Shown: positions 11,501-22,850 of the stretch, in pieces
Numbering within the stretch: the stretch's first letter is position 1
Layout of the letters: each line of letters begins with the position of its first letter
Source: Massospora cicadina
Lineage: Eukaryota > Entomophthoromycota > Entomophthoromycetes > Entomophthorales > Entomophthoraceae
Reading direction: 5' to 3'
NCBI GenBank assembly: GCA_022478985.1
Contig: JAKSZP010013596.1
Location: forward strand, 1-64,000
Length of the DNA stretch: 64,000 bases
Notes under the pieces: model-generated
Databases searched by the model: none
Told to the model about the DNA's origin: nothing
Seen by the model: only the letters and a program-made list of their open reading frames with translations
Made by a program: the position numbers and the translations under genes

Positions 11501-13200
11501 CTTCTTGACCAAAGAATTTAGGTATAAGTGAGTTCTAAAGCATAATCATTCATTCAAATACTTAAAATTAAGTTTAGTAGAGATACCAACTTTTACATTT
11601 TCAGACTTTAACAAAACAATATCTTTATATAGATGCCATTGGTGTTGGGCTTGAAGAAATATTAGCGCATTTGGATGAGGACGGATTTACCATCCTTTTA
11701 AATTTTACTTTAAGGTCTTCACCTGGGAAGAGAAGAACTATAGAATTACTAAGAGGGATTCATTGCTATCATTAGGGCAGTTAAACATTTAAGATCTTGT
11801 CTTTATGGAGTACACTTCAAGGTATCTATGAATCATGCATCTTTTTTCTGGCTCCACAACATGAAGGACCCTGATAGATGGCTCACCAGATGATCAATAT
11901 GAATTCAAGGATACAATTTTAGATAATTTATTAAGTGGGAAGGAAACAACTAGGTGTTAAAATACTGTCTATAATGCCTTTGTTACATCTTCAGGTCCAC
12001 ATGAGTTACTAATTATATTAAATGATAGGATTAACTAAAAACGATTAGCAAGACAAAACTGAAAAATGAAGACTTTCTTTAGAAGATGCTTCAATAATAC
12101 TTAGTGGATTGATGGAAGTATACAGAGGATGGTCCAGGGAAATGGTTCCCCTATAATAAACAAAGCAACCATATTACCCTACTAATGCAGCCCTAAACAT
12201 GGTGACTATGGTATATCTATTAATTTTGGCATACTTTAAATAACGTTCTTATAAAAAATTAATGTCAGACCAAGTGCATTAAGCCTTAGAACTGTGTGTA
12301 AATGTTCAAGTTTCAGAACTCTATAGAAAAAGTTTAAGTACTGTCCAATACTGCCTTCTTCACTCTTCCATAATGTACTAAATGAAGTGATAGGACCACT
12401 ATGCAAAGCCTTGGGTGGAAACAAGCTTATCATCTTAGAAATAGGTCAATTTACCAAATAGGTCAAGGCTGCGGTGGTTAAGACATATACTGCAGGATCC
12501 AATGCTCATTTTTATAGATTCAGTTCATAACTATACATGGACGCATTTATGTTTTTCTATCTGATGTTAGCAATTACTTCTTTTTAGATGTAGTTCAAAG
12601 ACTGATGAACCTGGTAGGGGTGAAACAAAAATTCACTAACCGTTGCACTCTACATCAAACTTAATTGTTGAACAATTTAATGTGACTTAGGAGGAATACT
12701 TAAGAAAGTTGTGATAAACTACAAGTAAAAGTGGGACCAGTTTTTTCCTTTTACGTTGCTATACCTATATAATTAGCTATCATAAGGTGATAGGCATATC
12801 TCCATTAAATATGCTCTATGGACAAGAAACGTCTTTACCAACTCTACTAGCCCCATTTATCAATGCAAATTGCAAGAACCTACCTCCTGAAAAACTTTGC
12901 CAATAATTGGCTGATGAATTGATTAAGAAACAATTTGAAGCAGATAGTAATAGTGATCAATCATTTCAAGAGTCAAGATGTGAGTCAAAATGATAATAAA
13001 GTGTCTTAATTTGGAAAATGAGTAAAAAATTATTTTATCATGTCTGATGTAGTCAACCAGAGAAGTTGCAAGCTATCTGGATTGAGACAATAACTGTCTT
13101 GGCAAAGCAAGGAACTGAGTAATTTACTTGTGATATTGATACCAACGTAGTTTTAGCAAGTCTATGCCTATCACCTTAGATCCTTCTCACAGTCTCATCT
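8559..13200 (+). mobile_element. Old Ty3/gypsy element of the C/E family, decayed
   Basis: Plus-strand Ty3 domains appear in the expected order although no frame stays open for long. The protease segment (9857-9935) contains TGAPVNIVSFKLIK, close to NSGAPINIVSIKLVK in element C. An RT segment at about 11185-11230 contains FIYLDDIAMLV, so the YLDD box is still intact. An integrase block at about 12370-12460 reads NEVIGPLCKALGGNKLIILE. An integrase end at about 12790-12900 contains SPLNMLYGQETSLPTLL. The gag part (8559-9850) is only weakly recognisable. LTRs were not found. Confidence 0.7.
9315..9570. repeat. Imperfect tandem repeat in decayed gag region
   Basis: The phrase GAGGTGAAAAGATTTTACT occurs at about 9391 and 9509, each preceded by an AATCATTxxxxTCTGAGTC-type block. 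A third, shortened copy of that block lies between them (about 9440-9470). This is an imperfect minisatellite-like array with two full units and one partial. Confidence 0.6.
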
Positions 13201-16200
13201 TGAGATGGGTGGTGTCATGGATATAGCCCTATGTATGCCAGCTGGTAATTCCTCAATCTCTGTAAGGATTGAAGAGTTACAACCCAAAACTGTAATGCAA
13301 TGCTCAAAAAATATATTTGTCCAAAATCTCAATGGGTACTTTAAATGAGATTGAAGTGAAATTTTATTTGATAAAAAGTATTTTTAATTACCAAGGCTAT
13401 AGAAGGGGTCCAACCAATAATTCTATATAAGAGGATCCTTAACATAAATGTGACATTAATATAAATGCCTTGAATTGGCACTAACAACCTACAAAATGAA
13501 AATATTTAAAAAAAGATAATAACTTACTAGTAAATACTAAATAATGACTCTTATTACAAATTTGAGGCTAAACACGGAATTAACAAACTTTGGTCAAGAG
13601 AAGTTTAATATCAAATGTAGCACCTATACCAGGGAGCTTGAGCAAATTGACTGCAAAAAATCTGAATTTTAGTTAATGATAAATAGTTCTTGATGGATGG
13701 TCATTTATGGTTAACAATATTTCATTAAATTTAATTACCGTTTCTTAAAGTAACTAGAAGCAAAAGCATACTTCAAATTTTGTCATAAAAACTGTCTATT
13801 CTACAGAATCTTAGTTTGCCCTTAACTTTTACTTTTTTGTTTAAGTGATAATCACTTTTACCAATTTGGGATCATTTTAGAGTTGAATCACCAGTAACTA
13901 GTCTTAAATCCCAATTCATAATGACCTTAAGAGAGGACACCTTGCGAAGATTGAGCTTTACAAATAAGAGGTTGAACTAGTCTCTATTAAGTTTTGTTGA
14001 AGAAGCCAACATATGAAGTAATTGTTAAATGGCAGCCTATTTCCCAAACAAAGAATTTTCTAGTGGAGTAAACAGCTATATTATCATAAGAAATTTTTTG
14101 GAATGATGAATGAGAAAAAAATCACTCAACAGAGCCTTTCAAAATCACTACAATATCAATCCAAATTTTGGAATCTATATTTGTTACTCAACTCTTAATT
14201 GGAAACTCAGCCACATTAAATACTTGAGTTAAGTGAGCAAGGGGTTGGGGAGCCAATTAGTAGTATTAAGCTTAGTATAATTATGATAGTCTTTTAAAAA
14301 AATACTATAAAAAGTAAAGCTTTAGTAAGATATGATATTAATGTAAAAATAACTACCCCTTGGAAATAAATTTATGAACCATAATAATAATTATTATTAT
14401 TGCTGAATTAAATTTTTTTAAATATTTTTCTATCAATTTATACAACTAATTTTATAAAAGCGTAGTAGTGTTACATTTAAATTTATTTATAATGTAAGTT
14501 ACATTTATCTTTTAGCTACTATTAAAGTTAATTGAGGTAGGTTACCCTTGGGGAAAATATACCACATCACATTAGGACTAAGTGAAATATAGGAGTGGAG
14601 GATAAAAACCTAGTACTTAGGGTAAAATTTTTCCTGTGCATGATCTGATATGACAGTATTATATAATTTAACTAACTGATTTGCTTGGCTGAATAGAGGC
14701 ATGGTACATGACTCCGTATATATTAGTTTCCTTCTAAAGCTACAAAAATATATTTTCTGCCACAAGCAGTTTTAAATCTGCATAGTGAGGGTGGTAGTAG
14801 GATACTGTTACTAGGCTAACACCCCATCTTTTAATAAATCAGTATAACTAATTTGTTAACTTATTTTTAGCCTACACTTGTAGATCTTTTACAATAGAAA
14901 TTTGTAACTACCCTGAAAGCACTCTTTTTTAACTTTCATCTAAGTAAATTTATTAAGTAAGAGTACTGAAGTTATATAATTGATAACAACTATTGATATT
15001 AACTTACAAATTAGCTGGCTATAGAACTATTAAAGCAGGTATCTTCTATATATAGTCCTCCTTTGCAACGTAATTTTAAGCTGTACCCGTTATCTAAGTC
15101 GTGTCTAAGGCTTTGGGAATTGTTGGAAAATATCTATTTAGCACATAAAATTCTTAAACGGGTGTAAATTATAAACGTGCTAATACAACTATATTAGTAT
15201 AGGAATGGCTAAGGTACTTTGATGATATATGCATCATACTAAACAACCTATAAAAGTTGAAAGCAATTTATATAATAGCAACTCACCCATCTTATAGCTT
15301 CGGCAGTTTATGACATGTATATATATTAAGGATACTGATTTTATAAGCCTACATTAGAAGTATAGTTAGATTTACCCTTTAAAGTCATGTTTTTTATAAC
15401 TAATAGTTGTAGGGCTAAACTATATTCTTAACCTTTTTTAGATCGGTCAGTGAGTGCAATACTTTCAGCAAATAATATTCTAGATACCAATAGTTTTTGA
15501 ACTGTCAAAGCATAAGATGAATAAGCTTAACCTTCATAAACTGAATTAAATCTGGCATCTGCAAATCTAAAAGGTACAAAAACCATACTTTTTACTTTTA
15601 AGCGGTAGAATTGCCTTAGCCCATCACCGCATACTATCGTGCATCTCGACTATCTTTTGGAACAATGTCGCAATGCAACAATACTGCCGTATTTTTAACC
15701 ATCTGATATAAAGATTTTAATTTTTTATCGTTATAACGGCATCATAACATTATGGGTTTGATAAAATCCTACCTAGTTTTATCAAAAACCTAAATCTCGT
15801 GAATACATTTAGATAACCGGTCTTGTTCAGTTAACTTAGCATGATTAAATAGCTTAAGGAGATTTCAATTCAGTTATCCGTCTAAACAGAACTATTATGC
15901 TACCATTAAACTGTGCTTGGCGAAAATTAATCCATTGAGCAGATTTAAACAAAAACTAAATCGCTAATCAAAATTGACTATTTGTCGTAATCTTTTAACT
16001 AGATGGGTAGTAGCGCAACAGCGATCCTGACTTTATTACTAAAGGATAAACTAGCTCAAGGTATCGTTTACCACATGGTGAATTATGTAGTTTTACATTG
16101 ATTGTCTGCTTTCACTTGCTACAATCATGCACAAACTTCCCAAGCTTCGCTGGTTGTACCGTAAACCATCTATTCAAACCAAACAATGGTTTCTCCTAGT

Positions 16201-16782
16201 GCGTTAAGCTAAACGGTTCCTGACATCGAACTATATACTAAATATTGTTAATAATTCAATCTTAAATGACTCGACGACAAAATTTTAAGTCATCGTAGAG
16301 AAGCACCAAGAAACATATTGAGTCGACGAAGCTAAGAGGTAAACTTATGGTATTCGATGTATCACTTCGGGTTGGGACTAGTTTTAAAACGAATCGCATA
16401 GTTAAGAGCCCAACTCTTAAAGGGTCAGAGCAAAAGGGTTACCCTTATGGTAAAAAATAGTCCCCCTGCATATTCGTTTAACTCTATGCCAGCAATAACA
16501 CCTAACTCAAATTAAAACTTTTTAATGTATCCAACGGTAGCCTCCACGATATATTTGAAAGGTTGCCTTGACAGCATACCACATTAGAATAAGATTTTTC
16601 GGCAACGTCTGGTAAATCATCTGTCACCATTATTTGTAAAAATTCATTTTGAAATATTGACTTAACGAATAGCTTTATTTATGTGGCAAAATGGCAATTA
16701 TTGCTGTTGATTTCTAACAAGTTGTCTACATTGCAGGAGAAATAGATAAATGGGCTGTTGTGAAGATATTAAGGTGATTCAT
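13201..16782. other. 3.6 kb AT-rich region without recognisable genes
   Basis: No frame longer than noise, no Ty3 or LINE motif, no tRNA and no terminal repeats were found. Runs of A and T and short A/T repeats dominate (for example TAATAATAATTATTATTATT at about 14383). Toward 16.7 kb it is the region downstream of the antiporter gene and may hold its 3' UTR. Confidence 0.5.
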
Positions 16783-18505
16783 CTAGTTGGGGCGTTCAGA
16801 AACAACCACCTGAGTACCGGGCGGAAGATGAAGTGCCCTTGGAGGCTCGTTTTCGACATCCACCGAAGTGTGCGAAGGCGATTGGCTACTATCAGCCTCC
16901 TCTTGTACAGTGGGCTTAGGTGGGACCAATATTATATCTTGACCGGGGCGGATTAAAGGTAAGCGGGAAACGACGTTTTGCACAGCTGACGCCGTCATCG
17001 AGCGGGTGGTGATATGCCGGCCCAGATAAAGCAGAGGCACAGTAATACCATGGACGACAACTGAACATAAAACCATAAACGAAACCACCGGATAAATATA
17101 AGGGTATACATGTTCTAAAGCATCTCTGCCAGAAGAATGTTGCTCAATCATGATTTCAATGTTATTTTGCGCAAGGAAGGCTAAAAAAGATGGCGCCTAC
17201 TCCAATGGGGCCAAACCAGCCGGCAAAGACAGCTTCCCGAAGGCTGCGGATGGCAGGTATAAACTTGGCCAACGCGAGCATTGCAGGCAGGCGCCGAAAA
17301 ATTAGAAGAAGAGCGCCGATTGCTACGAGATTCCCGTAGCCTAGACCAGAAATGGATGATTCATAAAGATCCCAAGGCAGGCTTGCGCCCAAGTAAATAA
17401 AGTAGGCGTAATTGGAAAAATCATGTCGACAACTTCCTGCAAATGGGCCTCCTTAGTCTCGTTACTAAACCAGTTGCTAAGGAAGTCAACTCAAGTCAAA
17501 ACTGAAGGCTTACTCCCAGGCAAATGCATTTCCCGCAACAAAGCACGCAAGGACATCGTCACTTCCAAGGATCCCAAGGGTGCCGGTTATAAAAAGCGCC
17601 AAGGCGATCCAAAAGGCGAGAAAAGACTCCTTATCAATGAAGTCGTACCGTTCGGCGTAATAAACAACTTTTCGGAAAATATAGCCAGCGGCTATTCCAA
17701 TAATGACGGCCAAAAAGATTTGATATATCCAAACCAGCGCCACCCAGGCAGTTAGCGCGTCAGCCACGGGATTGTATGCAAGAGATATAACGCGAGAAAC
17801 ATATATGGAAGGCCGAGGCCTGGAAGTCAAAGCGAGAAAGGATTAAGGTGTTACCATCGTTTGCGCCACTACTATGGTTAGGTTTAATATACTTAAAGCT
17901 CACCTCTCAGCTGAAAGCAAATCACGGACATGGATCGGAACGTGCTTTTCTGCAAACCTCCCCTTTACTACCGAGTTTGCAAGGATAGGGTCGGTGGGGG
18001 TGACACAAGCGGCCACAATAAGAGCTTGGAGGTAAGAGAAGTTGGGCAACATGAGCATCATTATTAAACCACTTACTAGCCACATGGCTAGCATTGTGGG
18101 ACCAAGCAACATCATAAAGGACCAGTATTTTCGCCTCACATAAGCTCTTGTAAAGGGTTAGCAAAGATTTGTAAGGTGATTTTACTTTGGCATGGATACA
18201 CCAGCTGCCATCACCTAAATAAAGTTAGGATAGACAAAGAAAACAAATACTTGGATAGCGATGGCGAATTTCGAAAGCTCTAAAGTGATATGGGCATGCC
18301 CTGGCCAGGAGAGCGGGTCAAATAAACCAAGCACTCGAGGACCAACCACGATTCCAAATAAGAGAGCTACCAAAGCATCGGAGAGGAACAACTTCTCTTT
18401 GACTAGGAGCGAAATGAGACCAAAGAAGACAATGAAGCCGCCCACTAGAGCGGCTAGGATATACACCAGTTCTGGGTGTAGGGTGATGGACAAGTCAACT
18501 GCCAT
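16783..18505 (-). CDS. NHA1: NHA1-type Na+/H+ antiporter with five short introns and three frame breaks
   Basis: Fungal plasma-membrane alkali-cation/proton antiporter of the CPA1/Nha1 family, which exports Na+ (and often K+) in exchange for H+. Exons on the minus strand: 18505-18251, 18214-18186, 18146-17904, 17868-17855, 17819-17514 and 17476-16783, joined by GT-AG introns of 36, 39, 35, 35 and 37 nt. The splices restore family motifs: IQ/VMAAGVSMPK/AYVRRKYW, TPTDPILANSVVKGRF, and LLSAES/GANDG with the conserved Asp residues. Hydrophobic segments follow throughout; GSDDVLACFVAGNAF and WFGPIGVGAIFF mark the C-terminal half. The ATG at 18505 gives MAVDLSITLHPELVY, a typical short Nha1 start. 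The cytoplasmic tail is short (stop 16783-16785). Reading frame is lost three times: about 17775-17800, at an A5 run on the plus strand (17416-17420) and at A6 (17183-17188). The gene is either a recent pseudogene or carries assembly indels. Confidence 0.9.
17820..17903 (-). other. Introns 3 and 4 flanking a 14-nt microexon of NHA1
   Basis: Intron 3 is 17869-17903 (35 nt, GTGAGC...TAGTAG, with CTAAC) and intron 4 is 17820-17854 (35 nt, GTAACA...TTCCAG, with TTGAC). The 14-nt exon 17855-17868 encodes the GAND core of the ESGANDG motif. The alternative acceptor three bases upstream would insert one Ser; the chosen one gives the family consensus. Confidence 0.8.
18147..18250 (-). other. Introns 1 and 2 flanking a 29-nt microexon of NHA1
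   Basis: Intron 1 is 18215-18250 (36 nt, GTATTT...TTTAG) and intron 2 is 18147-18185 (39 nt, GTAAAA...ACAAG). Both carry a CTAAC branch-site match. The exon between them (18186-18214) encodes VMAAGVSMP plus part of the following Lys, a conserved Nha1 segment, which validates both junctions. Confidence 0.85.
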
Positions 18506-19125
18506 AAAAATACTTGCGTTGAGAAGCAAAGATCTTGCAGTATCGTATATTCAGACAAGGAAACTAGGTTCAAGTTCGTGATTAAGACGGAACAAGAAGG
18601 ATCCCAAACGAGGAAAGAGTTAGCAATAACCTATTTATGCGGTAATGCGTGATCTGGCTTCGTTAGCTGGATCGGGGCATCGAACCAATTCAAGTGGATT
18701 TGTCTCTTTGTAAATACAATGCACCACTACTAGTGAACTTGCAAGATGAGTCGTAGGATTCACTAGGGCTTCCCTATCACCATCTATTAATAATATTGTC
18801 ATCTAGATGTTGAGTCGGTTGTAAAATTAATCATTTGGAATGGGGCTGATTTCTAATATGGAATGCAACCGCAATCTCCAGATGCTTGCATCGTTTGACT
18901 CCATATTCCATCTGCCATTTGTATTCATAAGCGACTTTTGGCCTATAAATTTTAAATGCTTATTTTGATTTAACCACATACGACCAATGACCTCATCTAT
19001 AGAACTTGAACGCTTCTTTAATAATTTAATGCTTTTTACGCTCGATTTTGACATCATAAGATTGCTTAAAGTAAACTTATATCCCAAAAGGTGATTAAGT
19101 AATCGAGATGCATGACAACTGCTTA
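18506..19125. other. Upstream region of NHA1, no other gene seen
   Basis: This is the presumed promoter and 5' UTR side of the antiporter gene. No clear TATA box or additional 5' exon could be supported. Confidence 0.4.
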
Positions 19126-19408
19126 ATTTACGATCTAATTAAATTTTTAAATTTTTATTCGAGGTGGGCTGACCTGGGGATGATACCGCACCGATTAGGG
19201 AAGTGAAGAAAATGGGAAAGGATAAAACCCGGAAAACCTCCATGCACGGCGTATGATAGGCCAGGAACTCCATGGACCGCCTTTGCTATTTGCTATCTCG
19301 GTTCGGGGCATTGGTGCGCAAAACCAACACAGTCAAAATCGTCCTCTACCCAAAGTCCATTACCGGGATCGAACTCGGGAGGCAGTGGTAGATTTACGAT
19401 CTAATTAA
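19126..19408 (-). mobile_element. SINE-like element with 17-bp target-site duplications
   Basis: The 17-nt sequence ATTTACGATCTAATTAA occurs at 19126-19142 and, identically, at 19392-19408. Between them (19143-19391, 249 nt) is a GC-richer block read on the minus strand. Near its 5' end is a tRNA-like internal promoter B box, GAGTTCGATCC (19366-19376), inside a T-arm-like hairpin. No A box is visible, so the tRNA-derived head looks 5'-truncated. The 3' end is CACCTCGAATAAAAATTTAA followed by AAAT, resembling the tail of the Tad-like LINE at 47640-47665. It lies about 0.6 kb upstream of NHA1. Confidence 0.8.
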
Positions 19409-19944
19409 CATTTAATTTAATAATACATGCATTAACTTTAAATTAAAGGTATCTGTCAATAAGTTCGGCAGAAAGATCGATTGACTCCACTTTCAATTTG
19501 ACGATGCAGTCAAAAGTAATTAAAATTGGCACAATCGGCGTAACTCCACAAACAATGTAATCCTCACGCAGGTTAGTGAAACAAGCGCCACATCAGAGCT
19601 CCAGATTTTTATATTCCAGTTAAGCTTATAAAATTTCCAATTTTAGAAGTCATATTTGTGCCTCTTAAGTTAGTCATTATGCTATCCATTTATTATAGTA
19701 ATAAATCTAGCCAACTACACTTTCTTAGCTAAGGCGCTTATGTATACTAATAACCATTTAAATGATACTCTTTGGTATTTAAATTTGAATATTAGTAAAA
19801 TTAACCCAATTATCTTTTACCTAATCCAAATAAAACAGGAACATCCACGATTTTTATCTGTATATGCATGCCATTTAGTCAGATTTCTTAAAACTTAGTT
19901 AAAAATCCAATTTCAAATATCAGACGTGCAAATGTAACTTGATA
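19409..19944. other. AT-rich spacer, no feature recognised
   Basis: No coding frame, RNA gene or repeat edge was found between the SINE and the micro-insertion at 19945. Confidence 0.5.
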
Positions 19945-19996
19945 TCAGCTTTTATTTCTTTTTTTTAGTACTAGATGGTCAGCTTTTATTTCTTTT
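19945..19996 (-). mobile_element. 16-nt retroelement 3'-end micro-insertion with 18-bp target duplication
   Basis: The 18-nt TCAGCTTTTATTTCTTTT at 19945-19962 is repeated exactly at 19979-19996. The 16 nt between them read CCATCTAGTACTAAAA on the minus strand, identical to the end of the insertion at 5667-5693 and close to the 3' end of the 50055-53596 element. The border within the T run is ambiguous by a few bases. Confidence 0.7.
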
Positions 19997-20627
19997 GCTG
20001 CTCGCTTTTGAAATTAAAGTTTGGACAATTCTAATTAAAAGTAGAGTTTATTGAGTTATTAAAAGCAAATCTGAAAGTACTGCATTCATTAGTTAAAATA
20101 TCTACCTTGACATTAGCTGCCACATCAGTATGGAGAGATAGGCTGCCACCGCCTAGCATTTGTTATCATTGTAAAAAGCTCATAGATTTGCTCTGCCAGC
20201 CCACCTAGTATCGTAAAGAAGTTTGTCACTCCAGAAGACATCACATACCATATGGCATATACATAGCCTATTTAGGGTGAATGCATTAGCTTATCTCATT
20301 TCAATATCCTGTTTGGGCTCCATATGGAGTATAGATGACTGTTTCCAGTGTGATATTAAGAAAATTATTCAAATGTCCTTATAATGCATATCAAAAAGCT
20401 AGTTATAATGATTTTTCCTTTTAAAGGGTATTTTGTTAAGGGATTTGAGAGCAAGGCTGCTATTAAAGGATATTGCAATGGCACTTTGATATAGAGGAAA
20501 GAGATTGCCAGTTAATAGGCTCACTGATCTTCTGATGCTGTTTTAGTGGTTAGATTTTCAAGTTTACCTCTATACCTAGTTTTCCAGCTCCTGTATAAAA
20601 AGCTTATAGATGTTTGAGTAACATATG
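19997..20627. other. AT-rich region; may be the left part of element B's LTR
   Basis: No genes. A TATA-like TATAAAAA lies at 20594-20601. Element A is inserted just to the right, and the sequence on its far side (27920-28829) leads into a PBS. The region up to 20632 could therefore be the first half of B's 5' LTR, split by A. No second copy is available to prove it. Confidence 0.35.
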
Positions 20628-20632
20628 GGTCA

Positions 20633-22245
20633 TGTCATGAATATGGATAAGAAGAACTAGACTGGGCTCTCAGTCAGGGTGCATGAGCACCCAGTAGAGG
20701 CCCCAGAATGCCAGAGGCATAGCGGTCCAGGTGACTAATATAAGTGGGGATCTATGGGAAACATGAGGGAAGCAAACGTTCAGTAATGTATCAAAGGCCC
20801 CCAAGGTAAACCAGATGGTTGCATTGGGGGCAACCGCAAGTCTTATGGGGGAAACCCCCAAGGGTGGGAAAGGTGGGGAGGATGACAACTCCTCCAGGGT
20901 TTGCGGTTGCTGGACTTCAGGTTTCAAGTGGGGGGCTTGTGCGCCAGTGGGAGGTGGCACAGAGGCTGCCACATTATTGGGAATATGGGTAAAATTGTGG
21001 TGAACCCCAAGAGAGGGGCTATGACTGAGCTTCCCCTGAGGGGGACACTCTAGGTCCCACTGGTGGGCTGGGCCTGCACTGGCAGGGGTGGCCATGGAGG
21101 CTGAACCCTTGTGCAGTGGGCCAGGGATGCCTTGGGGCTGCTCCAACTGGGAAGCAGTTCCAGTGGACTCAGCGCTCAAATGTATGGAAGGGCCTCCATT
21201 TAACAGATGCATGGAAAAAAATGGAGCAGTAGGTTTGCCATTGGGGGTGGGACAGATTATTGCGTTTGCAATCTGCTGCCACATGGCAGTATTGAGTGAC
21301 TGGATAATCCAGTTGGCGAACATCAGGAAAGGGATTTGGGTGATGGCGCACATTGTCAGATCAATTGACAAAATCATTTTTTAGTTGTGTTAAAACAGAT
21401 GGAGTCCACGGCAAACTAGGTGGATTATCAGATTTATTTTGATGAGAGGCAAAAAGAATGAACTGACAACTGCCCTCAGTGGGCCAGTTGTCTTTTAAAT
21501 GGTGTGATAGGCATGGGGAAGTATCAGGGATTGGTCATTCAGGGAATGGGAAAGGGATTCAGTTGGCTGGCTCAGAGGGGGGTGAAAGGCGGCTCCCAAT
21601 TTGGCAAAAGCTTGAAAATTTTTGCAAATTTCTCCAACTTCTTGGGAACAAGCTAAATTAATACTCCAATATAGGTCCCGATGACTCAAATTGGCCTTTT
21701 TGTGTGGCTAAGGCATTCCAGATTTGTCTTGGAAGGCAGGGATCATGGATTGGGTTCATTGCAATTTGGGCTGATCCCACGATTGGGCGGCTCATACAAT
21801 CCAAACTTCCTGGATCCATTTCAGAACGTGGGACCCAAGAATCTGATCCGTTCAGAGCCAGGTTTGCAATCTGAGCCATGTTCCAATCTGGCTTCCAAAG
21901 CAGGCTAGCCCAGACTGGCTGGGCTCTGACATTGGGAATTGCCATTTTCACAATTTTTGGCCATGGTTTGCCTAGGAAGTGGGTGGCCTCAGGGCCCTCT
22001 CCCTGCCCCCTGATGTGAGCCATCTCCCTGCAGACCCCTTCTATCAATCCTATCAGGATTGAAGAGGGAGGAAGGGGTGGGAGTGGGATGGCTTTGGGGA
22101 GGAAAGCCATCTCTAAGCGCTCATCTATCACATGGGTGAGGTCACCCAGCAGTGACAGAGGGTCCATGGGAGCCTTGGGGACCCTCTTCATCCGGAAAGG
22201 GTGCTAAACCCTATTAAGTTCAAGGGCTGGCTCCCAAGACTTACA
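20633..22245 (-). repeat. 3' LTR of element A
   Basis: A 1613-nt LTR, with TSD GGTCA on its outer side and the PPT on its inner side. It carries two long minus-strand frames: 22191-21658 (177 codons) and 21377-20670 (235 codons). Compared with the 5' LTR it retains a CCCC run and a 22-nt block that keep the second frame open. Confidence 0.9.
20670..21377 (-). CDS. LTR-encoded ORFb of element A: Pro-rich protein with membrane-like segments
   Basis: A 235-codon frame opens with ATG in AAAAAATG context. It begins with a hydrophobic stretch (CAITQIPFLMFANWIIQSL), continues with a Pro/Ala/Gly-rich middle (about residues 45-165) and ends with two membrane-like segments (NATIWFTLGAFDTLLNVCF and LILVTWTAMPLAFWGLYWVL). 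In the 5' LTR copy (27020-26281) the frame suffers a C-run deletion, but its end runs across the LTR border into the internal region. There another hydrophobic stretch follows (LLVSAFSALLTGMGNALAYA). The solo LTR at 31292-31440 repeats the end as VPLAFGLGVCVLQHLNW. It might be an env-like or gag-N-terminal protein. Not recognised as any known family. Confidence 0.4.
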   Translation of the reverse strand: MILSIDLTMCAITQIPFLMFANWIIQSLNTAMWQQIANAIICPTPNGKPTAPFFSMHLLNGGPSIHLSAESTGTASQLEQPQGIPGPLHKGSASMATPASAGPAHQWDLECPPQGKLSHSPSLGVHHNFTHIPNNVAASVPPPTGAQAPHLKPEVQQPQTLEELSSSPPFPPLGVSPIRLAVAPNATIWFTLGAFDTLLNVCFPHVSHRSPLILVTWTAMPLAFWGLYWVLMHPD

Positions 22246-22263
22246 CTACCCTTCTCTTTCTTG
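22246..22263 (-). other. Polypurine tract of element A
   Basis: On the minus strand AAGAAAGAGAAGGGTAG directly precedes the TGTAAGTC start of the 3' LTR, the standard place for plus-strand priming. Confidence 0.8.
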
Positions 22264-22265
22264 AC

Positions 22266-22850
22266 AGGGAGGATCCCACCCCTGAGGGGCATGGACCAAG
22301 GCATAGTTCTTGTGGCGCTCCGGTAACTTTATGGCCAGAACGGCCTTGATATTCTGGGGAGGGCGGGGTGCAGTCGGGTGGGAGGTGTGGAATTCCTCTA
22401 TCAGGTTCTTGCAGTTTGTACAATTGCGCGCATTCACCCAGCTGTTCTCATATGAAGGTAACCCTTTCAGGCGACCAAGTACTGAATGGATTGGCGGGAC
22501 CTTTGGGAAGCTACAATGGCCTCCACCTCCACTTCCTGGGATTCCCTGATGACAATTGGCTCAGGGGATGTTGGCCTTTCCCCCTTAAAGGGGGTTAGAA
22601 GGGAGTTATGGAAGACATTGTGCTGCTTCCAGTGCGCGGGCAGCCTCAGGCAGTAGGATCCATTGCCTAAATCCTTCTTGACCTTGAAGGGTCCTGAGCG
22701 CTTGGCTGCAAGCTTGCAAGTGGGGGCCTTCATGGAGAGGTTGCAGGTATCCAACATGACAAAGGAACCAACCATGATCTCATGGCCTGGAAGACACTTC
22801 TGATCAGCGAACTTCTTATAATCCTTGATGGAATTCATCAAGTGTTTTCA
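22266..22850 (-). pseudogene. Integrase C-terminus and chromodomain of element A
   Basis: The minus frame 22841-22467 gives the GPY/F-type integrase tail: GSFVMLDTCNLSMKAP, then RSGPFKVKKDLGNGSYCLRL, then the VFHNSLLTPF phrase typical of chromoviruses. It continues into a chromodomain start (IVASQRSRQSIQYLVAW) and, after a frame change, the closing helix SWVNARNCTNCKNLIEEFH (22437-22340). Chromodomains of this class bind modified histone H3 and direct integration to heterochromatin. The frame break lies near 22460. Confidence 0.8.

Noticed and set aside
16369..16390. Third micro-insertion (GGTTGGGACTAGTTTTAAAAC)
   Set aside because: Resembles the 3' tail of the poly(A) family, but the CCATC core is missing and no flanking duplication is visible.
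18261..18581. Plus-strand 106-codon frame opposite NHA1 exon 1
   Set aside because: Antisense to a confidently identified conserved exon.
20815..21384. Plus-strand frames inside element A's LTR
   Set aside because: They are antisense to the longer ORFb and have no initiation context or conservation evidence.
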